From positions 434,001 to 498,000 of the forward strand of contig OZ245364.1 in the NCBI GenBank assembly GCA_965226545.1: a stretch of 64,000 nucleotides of DNA, given 5' to 3'. Origin of the DNA: JAHRAW01 sp965226545. GTDB taxonomy: Bacteria; Pseudomonadota; Gammaproteobacteria; Arenicellales; Poriferihabitantaceae. The notes under the pieces are model-generated. The model saw nothing but the letters and a program-made list of their open reading frames with translations, was not told the DNA's origin and did not search any database. Position numbers and translations under genes: made by a program. Below, one piece after another: positions 21,873 to 31,521 of the stretch. Within the stretch, counting starts at the first letter, position 1. Every line of letters starts with the position of its first letter.

Positions 21873-21902
21873 TTGACATTGCGGCGGCGGGTTCGGTATA
21901 TT
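21873..21902 (+). promoter_or_regulatory. sigma-70-type promoter of the second adhesin
   Basis: A perfect -35 TTGACA (21873-21878) is followed by an 18-bp spacer and the -10 TATATT (21897-21902). The expected start is near 21909, giving a leader of about 95 nt before the TTG start at 22004. It lies in the only intergenic space ahead of this gene and points the right way. Confidence 0.65.
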
Positions 21903-21975
21903 GCGCACTTGTCGGCATTTGCCGATGGTGTTTGTATTCACATCACTGGGGAATATAACCACACCAACCGATGAA

Positions 21976-21997
21976 CACCGCAAGCGGTGCACGGTGA
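21976..21997 (+). promoter_or_regulatory. 5'-UTR hairpin next to the ribosome-binding site
   Basis: CACCG (21976-21980) can pair with CGGTG at 21985-21989, closing a CAAG tetraloop, or with a second CGGTG at 21992-21996. The second copy overlaps GGTGA (21993-21997), the likely Shine-Dalgarno six bases before the TTG start. The two pairings exclude each other, so one would hide the ribosome site. The function is inferred from the sequence only. Confidence 0.35.
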
Positions 21998-22003
21998 TTC
22001 CAC

Positions 22004-25000
22004 TTGCCTATTTTTTTGGAAATGCAGACAACCTTTTTCGCATCGTCGATTCGTTCAGTGAAACGACGTTTGTTTAATCAACCTCGCTTAACGTTGCGGT
22101 TGGCGGCGTTGGCGGCGTTGTGCTTGCTTGCGGTGGTGCAGGAGGTGCGCGCGCAGATTCCGGTGATTGAAGACAAGGTGATTATGGCGAACAGGGGCTT
22201 TCGCAATAGCGTCATCGACTCCAATAACGAATTGGTGTCCACCACGATTATCAGACTGCCGAAAGTGGATGGCTATAACGTCCCACTTGTTTCTATTAAT
22301 CCCGAGATTCACGGCGGCTCGGGGCAGAGCACCAGTGGATGGACTGACCTGGTGGATGGAGCCGGACTCTACCGTCCACCGGGACTAGACGACACCAATA
22401 CTTACGGCATCCGAATCCAGCCGTACGATTCCACCGCCGACTTGGATCCCTGGCACAGAAACCCGCCCTCCTGGACGACGACGGCGACTTACATTCTCCA
22501 ACATATCAAAATAACACCGCCTAGGAATCCAACCCTGAGGCGAACGTTCCGCATCACCGCCGTCGCCGTGCCGGGAATGCCCGGCTCCGGCCCCGACTCC
22601 TATTCCACCCACAACGTTGTATTGGCAGTCGGGCATGCGGTTGATTATCAACTCCCGCATCGGTTGCGTTTTACCTCCAACTTCACCGCCGCAAACTACG
22701 ACCCGAACCCGGCGGTTTCGACCTCATACACACAAACCGGTCTTGCAGTGCCCGGCGTATCGCTCGCCAACGTAGGCACACGCATTCGAAGGGCGCATTT
22801 ACAAGGCACGCCGACCACGCCGGGTATCGACAATTTCCAATTGGGCGGCTGGTACAGCGTAGGCGGCCCGTTTTCGCCGGGCATCGCCACCAGCGGCGTA
22901 CAGGTGCGGGTTGTCGCCCCGCCTTCGATACCGGGCGGCGTGATTAACTTAACCTTCGATGTCGGGCAGAGCGTAGTCCATCAATTCCCGGCGATTGACG
23001 CCGACAACGACGGCTCCGGCAACATTGTGCTTTCCTTGGAGGGCAGTTTGCCGAACGGCGTGGCATTCTATTCGCATCGCGCCGGTTTTGTGGACGGCGT
23101 CAACCCGCGCACCTTGTCCGGCGTGCCGACCGAGGTCGGGCTGTATAACTTAAGTTACACCGTCACCGACAACGGTTTTGCCGGCGGCGAAGTGCAGGCG
23201 CATCGCCCGGTGCAGTTGTTGGTGCGCCTCAATGTCACCGGTGAAATTCTCGAATCGCAATACGATTTAACCTTCACCATCGGCGACCCGGTGGCGTATA
23301 CCCTGCCGGAACTCTACACCGACTCCGGCAACACCTTTTCGGTCACCAGTTTTGGCGTGGTCAGCGGCGGCGTCGATTTGGGTGAGTTGGCGAATCCCGA
23401 CGGCAGCGACATCGATTTTGATTTGAACACCGGAATATTTAGCAGCCCGAATGTGTGGCAACCGGGCGGGTTTCGGCAATTCATTCTGCAGGCGTACAAC
23501 TCGGGCAATCCCGGCCCGATGGTTACTTTCACCGTCGACACCGATGTCGAACTGCACACGGTCAACCTTGTCGTCAACACGCCAATCAACACCACCTTGC
23601 CGCTGGCGACATCCGCGGGCGGCGGTTTGCCGTTGCATGATTTATTCGGCGGGCAAAACGATGATATTAACCGGTTTACGATTTTCGACAGTGGCGAGGC
23701 GCGTTATCGGCGCGATTATCCGGCGGTGCAAACCAACGGCATCACCTTTGATTTGGGCGTTGGCACATTCAGCGGCAACGCGATTGCGCCGCAAGCGGCG
23801 ACTTTTACCGTGCGCACTTGGCGGCGATATTCGGACGGCAAAGAATACGCGCGCAATTGGCTCAACATTGCCATCAACGCCATTCACGGTTTGCCGCAAT
23901 TTCCGGTCGGCACCAGCCCGGCGGACCAACAGATAACCGCGAACGCCAAAATGCCGATAAGCGCGGTGACGCTTGGTGCGGCGATTGCCGGCACGCCGTC
24001 GCTGGGGTATGAACTATCCTCCGGCGGCACAACATTAAGCGCGGACGGCGTGATTAACGGGTTGACCTACCTTGCTGCCACCGGTCAAATCAGCGGGACG
24101 CCGTATCGTGAAGGCACAATGGTGATGACTTATACCGTCACCGACGCCATCAGTCAGACGGATGCATACACCTTCACCTTCGCAATCACCGCGCTTGCCG
24201 CGACTTTCTCGGTCGCGCAAACCGATTTGGCGTTCACCGCGAAACACACCAACACCTACACCTTGCAAAACGCCGAACTTGGCAGTGGCGATTTTGCCTA
24301 TACGCTCGAACGCACGGACGGTGCGGCGGTGCCGGCGGCGTTGGTGTTTGATAGCCAACAAGATGTGCGCACTTTGCGCAGCACCGCCGAGTTAACCACC
24401 GCCGATGCCGGCGAATATCGCCTGTTGGGCGATGATGAATCCAGTTTGGCGGTGCCGGCGACGACTTTCGACATCACGGTGGCCGATGAATTAACCTTTC
24501 CGGCGGACGCGAACCCGGGCGAACAATATCTTGGCGACAATCAAGCGGCGACAATTACGCTCGGCAATGCGGATGGCGGAATGGCAACGGTTGGCTATAC
24601 ACTGACATCAGGCGGTGCGACGATTGCCGCCGGCGGCGAACTCATCCCCGGCTTAACCTATACCGCCGCCAGCGGGCAGACCGATGCGACGCTCAGCGGC
24701 TCGCCGACCACGGTCGGCATCACCCAACTCACCTACACCGCCACCGACCCGAATGGCGCGAGTGCGCGGTTTACTGTGACCATCAACATCGTCGCCGAGC
24801 CGACGTTTGCTTCGCCGCCGCGCACCGAATTGACCTTCACCGTATCGCAATTGCCGGTGTGGGAATTGCCGCCGGCGTTCGGGGTTGAGCCGATTTCGTA
24901 TGTATTATTGGGCGCGCCGAATTGGTTGGAAGTGACGCCGACGCCGACGGCGAGTGCCAGTGCGGTGCCGTTTACCTTGCGATTGACCGGCGACGATGCG

Positions 25001-28000
25001 ACGGTTGCCGATGCCGCCATCACCTTTCTTGCGCTAGACGCCGTGACTCCGCCGCGCACGACCACAGTCGCAATCACCGCAGCCTTGGTCGCCGTGCCGG
25101 CGTTTGATGCAACGCCGACCAATCTCACCTTCACCGTCGGCGTCGCCCTCGACAAAGAAACGACCGGTGTAACCGGCGGTGCGGTGCTGACATATTCGAT
25201 TGCCCCGACCTTGCCGAATGGGTTAACCCTCGATACAACAAACGGCAAAATCGGCGGCACGGCGACGGCGGCGGACGTTGGCGCGGTTTATACGATGACG
25301 GTCACCGATGAAAACGGCGTATCCGCGACTTCGCCGGAATTTATTGTGCGCGTCTATGCGTTGCCGGTGTTTGACCCGGCGGCGAATTACGGCCCGTACA
25401 CCTTCACCGCCGGCAAAGCCGAGACCGTACGCGTTGTTAAACCGGACGCGGGACTAGGCGCACCGCCGTTGAGTTTTGCGTTTGGTTTCGATGCGATTAC
25501 GTCCGGGCTGAATGTCGCCGACGGCATCACCTCTGACGCCGACGAAGGCGAATTAACCATTGATTTCTCCCAATCGCTCGGCTCATTCCCGCTGGCGTTT
25601 GCCGCCACCTATCAAGTCATCGACGCCAACGACGAGGTGGTCAAGGCGCCGACGATTACCTTTTTGATTTTGCCGCCGGTCACCTTCACCAGAACCGACC
25701 AAGACATCTTAGTCGCCGGCTACACCTTCCGCCGCAATCGCGCCGCCGAGATTACTTTGCCTGAAGCGGCCGGCGGCAAGTCGCCCATCGAGCATTACCT
25801 GTCGGTCGGCGTATCGCCGTACGATGGCGCCGCGTTGGACATCCCCGGCACGACCTTCGACAGAAGCAGCCGCATATTTAGCGGCGCGCCGACATCCGCC
25901 GGACGATGGGCATCGACATTGCATGCGCGCGATTTCAACGGCGCAATCCGTAGCATCAATGTTAACTTCAATGTGCTGGGTTTGTTGGCGTTACAACAAT
26001 ACGACCTCGAATACAGCACCGCGCAAACTTCAATCGCGGTCACTTTCGCGCGCGCGCGCAACGCCATCAGCACCGACGTCACCTATGCCCTTATGGATGT
26101 AGACGGCGGCGCGCCCAATTTGCCCGGCGAGTTGCAATTCGATGGGGATACGCGCGTTTTGTTTGGCGACCCCGGCATCGCTGAATATGGCCCGACCACT
26201 TTCGTATATAGCGCGGTCGATTCATTCGATAACGCCGCCGCCGCCGCGACCTTTACGTTGAGCGTATTGAGCAAGCCGGTGTTTAATCCGCCGCGCGCCA
26301 CGGTCACCTATTCGCCGGGCTCGACCACCTACACCGCCGGCGGCGTGTTGTATCCGCTGTTAACCCTGCCGCGCGCCATCGGCGGCAGCGGCGCATTGGC
26401 GTATTCAGTTTCCGGCGCGTTGCCCGGCGGGATGTCGATAAGCGACGCCACCGCCGATGCGGCGGTGGCGGTTAGCGGCGCACCAACCGCACAGAGTGCG
26501 ACCACCAATTCGGGCGATTATGTTTATTATCGTTTCGCCCGCGACGCCGACGGCGAAGTCGCGACTTTCCGTTTGAATTTATATGTCGCCGGCGCGCCGC
26601 GATTTGTCGCCCAACAACCGCAATTGCGCACCACCATCGGCGCACCGCCGAAAGAGGCGCAATTGCCGGGCGCCATCGGCGGATTGCCGCCGTTGTCGTA
26701 TTCGATTGCCGACTTGCCGACCAATCTCGCATTCGTCGATAGCGGACAATCCGGGCGCACGTTGTATTACCGCGCGGTCAGCGGCGAGGACACTGTCGGC
26801 ATCCATCATTACACGATGCTGGTCACCGACAGCAACAACGCCACCGCATCGTTGCAATTTTCGTTGCGCATTTATCCGCAATTGGCGTTTGCCGGCGCGC
26901 AGCCGGGTTCGATGCAATCCTTCACCGTCGGCGCGCCGGATAAAAGCATCGTGTTTCAGCCGGTCAATGGCGGGCTTGCGCCGTATCAATATGAATTGGG
27001 CGATATATCGACCGTCGCCGTCGGCAATAGTTTGGTTTTCGACTCGTCCACCCGCACCTTGCGCGGCACTTTCGCCCAAACCGGCGGCGAATATGCGCTC
27101 ACCTATATCGCCACGGAAGACAATGGTGCTACGTTGAGTTATGGCTTTAGCGTCGTCGCCGTTGCCCCGCCGGAATTTGCCGATGATGCGTTTGATGAAT
27201 GGGTGTTTTCGTTAAACGCGCAAACGACACTTCCATTGCCGCTGGCCAGCGGCGGGGTTGCGCCGTTGCGTTATTCGATTCGCGGCGAATTGCCGCGCGG
27301 TTTGGCGTACGACGCCGCCGCCAATCAAATCACCGGCGCACCGAGCGAATTGCTTGCCAACCGCAGCATCACCGTCATCGCCACGGACGCCAACGGCGCA
27401 TTTGTCGAACATAGTATTTCATTAACCGTGGTGCGCGCGCCGGTGTTTGCGCCGTCTGAAATCCTGTTGTCGTACACCGCCAATCAATCGTATTACTTGC
27501 GCGACGGCGTCTCGACCAATGCGACGGTCACCTTGCCGGCGGCAAGCGGCGGCGAAGGTGCGTTGGTGTATGAAGTCATCGGCGGCACGCCCGGCGGGAT
27601 TACGCCAACCGACATCGGCGACAACCAATTCACCCTCAGCGGCACGCCGAACGCCCCGCTCGAGACCACCGCATTCACCTACACTCGCACGGCCACGGAT
27701 GAAGGCGGACGCGGCGGCACGTTTATGCTGATTATCGTAGTCGCGCCTGAGCCGACCTTCGGCAGCCGAACCATCAGTAATGAAAAATACAGCGCGGATT
27801 CGATATTCGCCGCAACCTTGCCGGCCATCAGCGGCGGCATTGCGCCGATTGTGTATGAGTTGACCGACAGCAACGGCAACGGCGTTCCCGGCTTAATTTT
27901 CGACGCCGACAGTCGCACCCTTTCCGGTCAAATAGGCGACGGTGCGCATGTTGCTTCGTATCGCTACACCGCTGTCGATGCCAATAATGTTGCGGCGCCG

Positions 28001-30115
28001 CCGTTGGATTTTGTGTTCGAGAGTGTCGATGCAACACGTATCGGTTTTGAGCCGGATGTATACGAATACACAGTCAACGCCGAAATCCCCGAGGGTCGCG
28101 AAACGTTCACGGTCACATTGCAAACCCCGCCGAGCCCGGCGAGTTACGAAGTCCTTGGCAACCTACCCAACGGCGTCACTTTCGACATCATTACCGGCAA
28201 CACGTCCACAGTGCCTGTCACATTTTCCGGCAAGCCCACCAGGGTCGGCGTTTATCCGTTGACCTTTATGGTCAGCGAAATCGGCAATCCCAATGTTCGG
28301 CAAAGCGGTGTGTTTACGGTGACCATTGTCGATAAACCGTCGTTCGCAAGCGGGCAATACGAATATCTGGTGCGCGTCAATCGCACCGATGAAACCAACA
28401 TCGACCGCAGGATAAACACTTCATTTGTGCTGTATCCGGGCGCGATTGCGCGCGGTGATATTTTGGACCACTTGCCGAAAGTGCGCGCCGGCGCCGGCAC
28501 GATTACCTATGAAGTGATGAGCCCCGACATCGCCACATTGCCCGAGTGGATTGAGGTCCAACAAGAAGGATACGAAAACAAAGAAGCCATTCGGGTGCAA
28601 GCCCTCGGCGAGGATCTGGTCGACGAAAACGCGCCTGAGCCGGTATACGCCTATACCTTCGTCGCCACCGACCAAAGCAATGTGCCGACAACGGCATTGT
28701 TAATGTTCTCCTTAAGCGACGGCGAAGCGGATGATTATGTCGCCATCAACGAAATCATTTTGCCCGAAGTGTCGGCGGCGATTATTTCGGATGCCATCTC
28801 GGCCATCACCGAACGCATCGCGCAATTGCGCGTACCCATCGCCGCCCCGCGCGTTTCGTTTGGCGGGCAATCATCCTTCGCCGAAATGGTCGCGACACAC
28901 GGCGAAGCGTTTGCCGACAACCAACTCGATAGCAAACAACTATTCAGCGATGCGCGCATCACCCTGCCAATCTCCGCAGACGGCAGCCCAAGTTTGCGCA
29001 CGCAACGCCCGCCGGCATTGGCGTTTTGGGCGAGCGGCGAATATCGCAAAATGTTTGGCGACACCCCCGAACTCGAATGGGACGGCGACCTCACCGGCAT
29101 TTATATCGGCATCGACGGGCTGATAAGCAATCACGACATCCGCGGTTTCGATATTTACGCCGGGCTTGCGTTGGCGCGCGCCAAAACCAAACTGCAATAC
29201 GACGACATCGGCGAACAACGCACCGGCGGACAGGGCGATTACAACCTCAACATCACCTCGGCGCATCCGTACATCAGTTGGCAATCCGGCCCGCATCTCG
29301 ATATGTGGGCGACGGTCGGTTATGGCGAAGGCAATCTAACCATTGAACGCCACGACAACACCGATGTCGTCTCGACCGATGTATCCCTTGCCAATCTCGC
29401 CTTCGGCGTAAGTCGATTAATATCGCAACACGACGGCAACCATATTCGCCTGCGCGGCGAAATGTTGACTGGGCGCCTCGATGTCAACGGCAATGAAGAC
29501 ATTGTTAAACAAAGTGTCGACACCGGCTTGGCAAAACTCGCGATGGTGTTGTCGCATCCGCGCGATTTGCGCAACGGCGCGCACTTCGATCCGGTCTATC
29601 TGCTCGGCGCGCGCTATGATTATGGCGACAGCGAAAGCGGCGGGGCGATGGAATTATCCAGCGCGATGCGCTACACCGGCGCAAATCGTCGGGTTAGCGG
29701 CGTGTTGCGCGCGCATGGCGTACTTTCACAAAGCGGCGAATACAAGGAATGGGGCGTGTATGCGCAACTGCGCAACCAACCCGGCTTGGATAAGCAAGGC
29801 ATATCGGCCAGCCTCACGCCAATCTACGGCGAAACCGAACATCAAGACCTGTGGCAAAACACCCCGACCTTCACCGCCGACCCGGACGATTACGCATTGC
29901 ATTGGAATGCGCGATTGGGCTACGGCATCAACGCCTTGCGCGACGGCACCTTAACCCCATTCGCCGAATTGGCGCATCGCACCGACAACATCTATCGTCT
30001 CGGTTTGGATTGGACGCCCAACAACGGCGTCACCTTCAACCTCACCGGCGAACAACAATCCCTCGATGGCGAAGCGCAAAATAGTTTGTTGTTGCAGGGC
30101 AGGGTTGGGTTTTGA
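22004..30115 (+). CDS. autotransporter adhesin with putative-Ig repeats, 2703 residues
   Basis: The TTG start at 22004 is chosen because GGTGA lies six bases upstream; the in-frame ATG at 22022 has only GGAA three bases away. The N-terminus is a long signal peptide: basic stretch VKRRLFNQPR, hydrophobic LAALAALCLLAVV, likely cut after EVRA. A segment of roughly 300 residues without clear repeats follows. Then come He_PIG-like repeats (LPxGLxFD...LSGTP, TDxNGA) to about base 28700, a helical linker (DDYVAINEIILPEVSAAI) and a barrel of about 420 residues ending in LLLQGRVGF. The linker and barrel are clearly homologous to those of the upstream adhesin (shared WASxEYRxM and YxEWGVYAQLRNQ). I saw no cysteine in the mature chain. 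The product is probably surface-displayed; adhesion is inferred. Confidence 0.9.
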   Translation: MPIFLEMQTTFFASSIRSVKRRLFNQPRLTLRLAALAALCLLAVVQEVRAQIPVIEDKVIMANRGFRNSVIDSNNELVSTTIIRLPKVDGYNVPLVSINPEIHGGSGQSTSGWTDLVDGAGLYRPPGLDDTNTYGIRIQPYDSTADLDPWHRNPPSWTTTATYILQHIKITPPRNPTLRRTFRITAVAVPGMPGSGPDSYSTHNVVLAVGHAVDYQLPHRLRFTSNFTAANYDPNPAVSTSYTQTGLAVPGVSLANVGTRIRRAHLQGTPTTPGIDNFQLGGWYSVGGPFSPGIATSGVQVRVVAPPSIPGGVINLTFDVGQSVVHQFPAIDADNDGSGNIVLSLEGSLPNGVAFYSHRAGFVDGVNPRTLSGVPTEVGLYNLSYTVTDNGFAGGEVQAHRPVQLLVRLNVTGEILESQYDLTFTIGDPVAYTLPELYTDSGNTFSVTSFGVVSGGVDLGELANPDGSDIDFDLNTGIFSSPNVWQPGGFRQFILQAYNSGNPGPMVTFTVDTDVELHTVNLVVNTPINTTLPLATSAGGGLPLHDLFGGQNDDINRFTIFDSGEARYRRDYPAVQTNGITFDLGVGTFSGNAIAPQAATFTVRTWRRYSDGKEYARNWLNIAINAIHGLPQFPVGTSPADQQITANAKMPISAVTLGAAIAGTPSLGYELSSGGTTLSADGVINGLTYLAATGQISGTPYREGTMVMTYTVTDAISQTDAYTFTFAITALAATFSVAQTDLAFTAKHTNTYTLQNAELGSGDFAYTLERTDGAAVPAALVFDSQQDVRTLRSTAELTTADAGEYRLLGDDESSLAVPATTFDITVADELTFPADANPGEQYLGDNQAATITLGNADGGMATVGYTLTSGGATIAAGGELIPGLTYTAASGQTDATLSGSPTTVGITQLTYTATDPNGASARFTVTINIVAEPTFASPPRTELTFTVSQLPVWELPPAFGVEPISYVLLGAPNWLEVTPTPTASASAVPFTLRLTGDDATVADAAITFLALDAVTPPRTTTVAITAALVAVPAFDATPTNLTFTVGVALDKETTGVTGGAVLTYSIAPTLPNGLTLDTTNGKIGGTATAADVGAVYTMTVTDENGVSATSPEFIVRVYALPVFDPAANYGPYTFTAGKAETVRVVKPDAGLGAPPLSFAFGFDAITSGLNVADGITSDADEGELTIDFSQSLGSFPLAFAATYQVIDANDEVVKAPTITFLILPPVTFTRTDQDILVAGYTFRRNRAAEITLPEAAGGKSPIEHYLSVGVSPYDGAALDIPGTTFDRSSRIFSGAPTSAGRWASTLHARDFNGAIRSINVNFNVLGLLALQQYDLEYSTAQTSIAVTFARARNAISTDVTYALMDVDGGAPNLPGELQFDGDTRVLFGDPGIAEYGPTTFVYSAVDSFDNAAAAATFTLSVLSKPVFNPPRATVTYSPGSTTYTAGGVLYPLLTLPRAIGGSGALAYSVSGALPGGMSISDATADAAVAVSGAPTAQSATTNSGDYVYYRFARDADGEVATFRLNLYVAGAPRFVAQQPQLRTTIGAPPKEAQLPGAIGGLPPLSYSIADLPTNLAFVDSGQSGRTLYYRAVSGEDTVGIHHYTMLVTDSNNATASLQFSLRIYPQLAFAGAQPGSMQSFTVGAPDKSIVFQPVNGGLAPYQYELGDISTVAVGNSLVFDSSTRTLRGTFAQTGGEYALTYIATEDNGATLSYGFSVVAVAPPEFADDAFDEWVFSLNAQTTLPLPLASGGVAPLRYSIRGELPRGLAYDAAANQITGAPSELLANRSITVIATDANGAFVEHSISLTVVRAPVFAPSEILLSYTANQSYYLRDGVSTNATVTLPAASGGEGALVYEVIGGTPGGITPTDIGDNQFTLSGTPNAPLETTAFTYTRTATDEGGRGGTFMLIIVVAPEPTFGSRTISNEKYSADSIFAATLPAISGGIAPIVYELTDSNGNGVPGLIFDADSRTLSGQIGDGAHVASYRYTAVDANNVAAPPLDFVFESVDATRIGFEPDVYEYTVNAEIPEGRETFTVTLQTPPSPASYEVLGNLPNGVTFDIITGNTSTVPVTFSGKPTRVGVYPLTFMVSEIGNPNVRQSGVFTVTIVDKPSFASGQYEYLVRVNRTDETNIDRRINTSFVLYPGAIARGDILDHLPKVRAGAGTITYEVMSPDIATLPEWIEVQQEGYENKEAIRVQALGEDLVDENAPEPVYAYTFVATDQSNVPTTALLMFSLSDGEADDYVAINEIILPEVSAAIISDAISAITERIAQLRVPIAAPRVSFGGQSSFAEMVATHGEAFADNQLDSKQLFSDARITLPISADGSPSLRTQRPPALAFWASGEYRKMFGDTPELEWDGDLTGIYIGIDGLISNHDIRGFDIYAGLALARAKTKLQYDDIGEQRTGGQGDYNLNITSAHPYISWQSGPHLDMWATVGYGEGNLTIERHDNTDVVSTDVSLANLAFGVSRLISQHDGNHIRLRGEMLTGRLDVNGNEDIVKQSVDTGLAKLAMVLSHPRDLRNGAHFDPVYLLGARYDYGDSESGGAMELSSAMRYTGANRRVSGVLRAHGVLSQSGEYKEWGVYAQLRNQPGLDKQGISASLTPIYGETEHQDLWQNTPTFTADPDDYALHWNARLGYGINALRDGTLTPFAELAHRTDNIYRLGLDWTPNNGVTFNLTGEQQSLDGEAQNSLLLQGRVGF

Positions 30116-30161
30116 GTTTTCGCGTGAATTAACCTCGCGTTAACCTCGAATGAACATCGAT

Positions 30162-30195
30162 ACGCCGTGCGCTTTTGTGTGCGGCGTTTTTTTTT
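30162..30195 (+). terminator. rho-independent terminator after the second adhesin
   Basis: ACGCCGTGC pairs with GTGCGGCGT (two G-T wobbles) around a loop of about eight bases, and nine T follow (30187-30195). It lies 46 bp after the stop codon and separates the adhesin from ispG. Confidence 0.8.
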
Positions 30196-30218
30196 GCGAC
30201 GGTAACGTTGCGGTGCAA

Positions 30219-30235
30219 TTGCAGTGACACTGCAA
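30219..30235. promoter_or_regulatory. perfect 17-bp palindrome, operator candidate
   Basis: TTGCAGTG-A-CACTGCAA is a perfect 8-bp inverted repeat with one central base, in the spacer between the adhesin terminator and ispG. There is no T-run after it, so it is not a terminator. A repressor site is possible. A weak promoter-like pair lies just downstream (TTGCGC 30261-30266, 17 bp, TAAAGT 30284-30289). Confidence 0.35.
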
Positions 30236-30371
30236 CAACATAACAACGATGCGGCAACACTTGCGCAAATCATGTCAAGCGGGTAAAGTGCGTTGGTAAC
30301 GGATTATTGTTGCAGTTAATTCACGGTTGATTCACAGTTAATTAAATTCCAACGACCTCGACGATTAACAA

Positions 30372-31502
30372 ATGCCCCGCAACCCGACTCGCGCGGTCGC
30401 CATCGGCGACATTACCATCGGCGCGCATCATCCCATCGCGGTGCAAAGCATGTGCGCAACCGCCACCACCGACATCGCGGCAACGCTTGCGCAAATTAAT
30501 CATCTGCACGCCGCCGGCGCCGATGTGATTCGCATCGCCGCCGACAACCCCAAGGACGCGCGCGCGATTGTGCAATTGCGCGCCGAAACCGCCGCCACCC
30601 TCAGCGTCGATTTGCAGGAAAACTATCGGCTGGCGCAATCGCTTGCGCCGCATGTCGACAAAATCCGCTACAACCCCGGACATTTGCATCATCACGAACG
30701 CAATAAATCGTGGCAAGACAAAGTATCGTTTATCGCAGACATTGCCGCGCAACACGATTGCGCCTTGCGCATCGGCGTCAATGCCGGCTCGGTCGACCCG
30801 CACTATCGCGCCGCGCGCGGCGATAATTCGGTTGCGCCGATGGTGCAAAGCGCGCTGGCGCACAGCCGCCATTTGGACGACATCGGCTTTTTGCGTTATT
30901 GCGTATCGCTCAAAGATTCCGACCCGCGCAAGGTGATAGACGCCTATCGAATGTTTGCCAAGGCGCGCCCCGAAGTGCCGCTGCATATCGGCGTAACCGA
31001 AGCCGGGCTGCCGCCCGACGGCGTCGAAAAAACCCGCATCGCGCTCGAACAATTAATCGGCGTTGGCATCGGCGACACAATTCGCGTGTCGCTCACCGTG
31101 CCCAACGACCAAAAACACTTGGAGATTGAACACGGGCGCAAAATCATTAAAGACATCCGCGCCGGACGGGTGCGCAGCGTGGTGCGATTCGACGACAAAC
31201 GACTCAACCTCATCAGTTGCCCGAGTTGTTCGCGCGTCGAAAACGAATCGTTTGTGCAACTGGCGCAACAGGTTAAACAACGCACCGCCTATGCGCGCGA
31301 TTATGCGATTACGATTGCGGTGATGGGTTGCCGCGTCAACGGCCCCGGCGAAACCGACGACGCCGATTTGGGATTGTGGTGCGGGCCGAATTATGTCAAC
31401 TTGAAAAAACGCGGCGAAAAAATCGGTGCGTTTACTTATGATGAAATTCTGCCGCGCCTCGATGAAGAACTGCGCGCAATGATTGCGCAACCGCGCGGAT
31501 GA
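30372..31502 (+). CDS. ispG: 4-hydroxy-3-methylbut-2-enyl diphosphate synthase (IspG/GcpE)
   Basis: IspG makes HMBPP from MEcPP in the MEP isoprenoid pathway, using a [4Fe-4S] cluster in the cytoplasm. The 376 residues begin with the TIM-barrel domain (PIAVQSM near 20-26, RIGVNAGS near 136-143, LHIGVTEAG) and end with the cluster domain. The cluster cysteines are C283 and C286 (SCPSCSR) and C320 (GCRVNGPGE), with the conserved E327. The length is close to that of the E. coli enzyme (372). One oddity: the usual ADIHF-type motif after the second strand reads SVDLQENYR, so its histidine is replaced by Gln. The ATG at 30372 gives an N-terminus that aligns with the family. The next gene starts about 20 bp after the stop. 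Confidence 0.93.
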   Translation: MPRNPTRAVAIGDITIGAHHPIAVQSMCATATTDIAATLAQINHLHAAGADVIRIAADNPKDARAIVQLRAETAATLSVDLQENYRLAQSLAPHVDKIRYNPGHLHHHERNKSWQDKVSFIADIAAQHDCALRIGVNAGSVDPHYRAARGDNSVAPMVQSALAHSRHLDDIGFLRYCVSLKDSDPRKVIDAYRMFAKARPEVPLHIGVTEAGLPPDGVEKTRIALEQLIGVGIGDTIRVSLTVPNDQKHLEIEHGRKIIKDIRAGRVRSVVRFDDKRLNLISCPSCSRVENESFVQLAQQVKQRTAYARDYAITIAVMGCRVNGPGETDDADLGLWCGPNYVNLKKRGEKIGAFTYDEILPRLDEELRAMIAQPRG

Positions 31503-31521
31503 ATCGGTTGCGTCCGTACAA

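Larger units (their letters stand above)
21574..22003. other. intergenic region between the two giant adhesin genes
   Basis: This 430-bp gap has no convincing gene; the short ORFs in it lack family features. It holds a weak inverted repeat (TGCAAAC / GTTTGCA around 21640-21670) without a T-run, a good sigma-70-type promoter at 21873-21902 and a 5'-UTR hairpin just before the second adhesin. No clear terminator for the first adhesin is visible. Confidence 0.6.

Noticed and set aside
21695..21958. 87-codon ORF between the adhesins
   Set aside because: No ribosome site or recognisable domain, and it covers the promoter.
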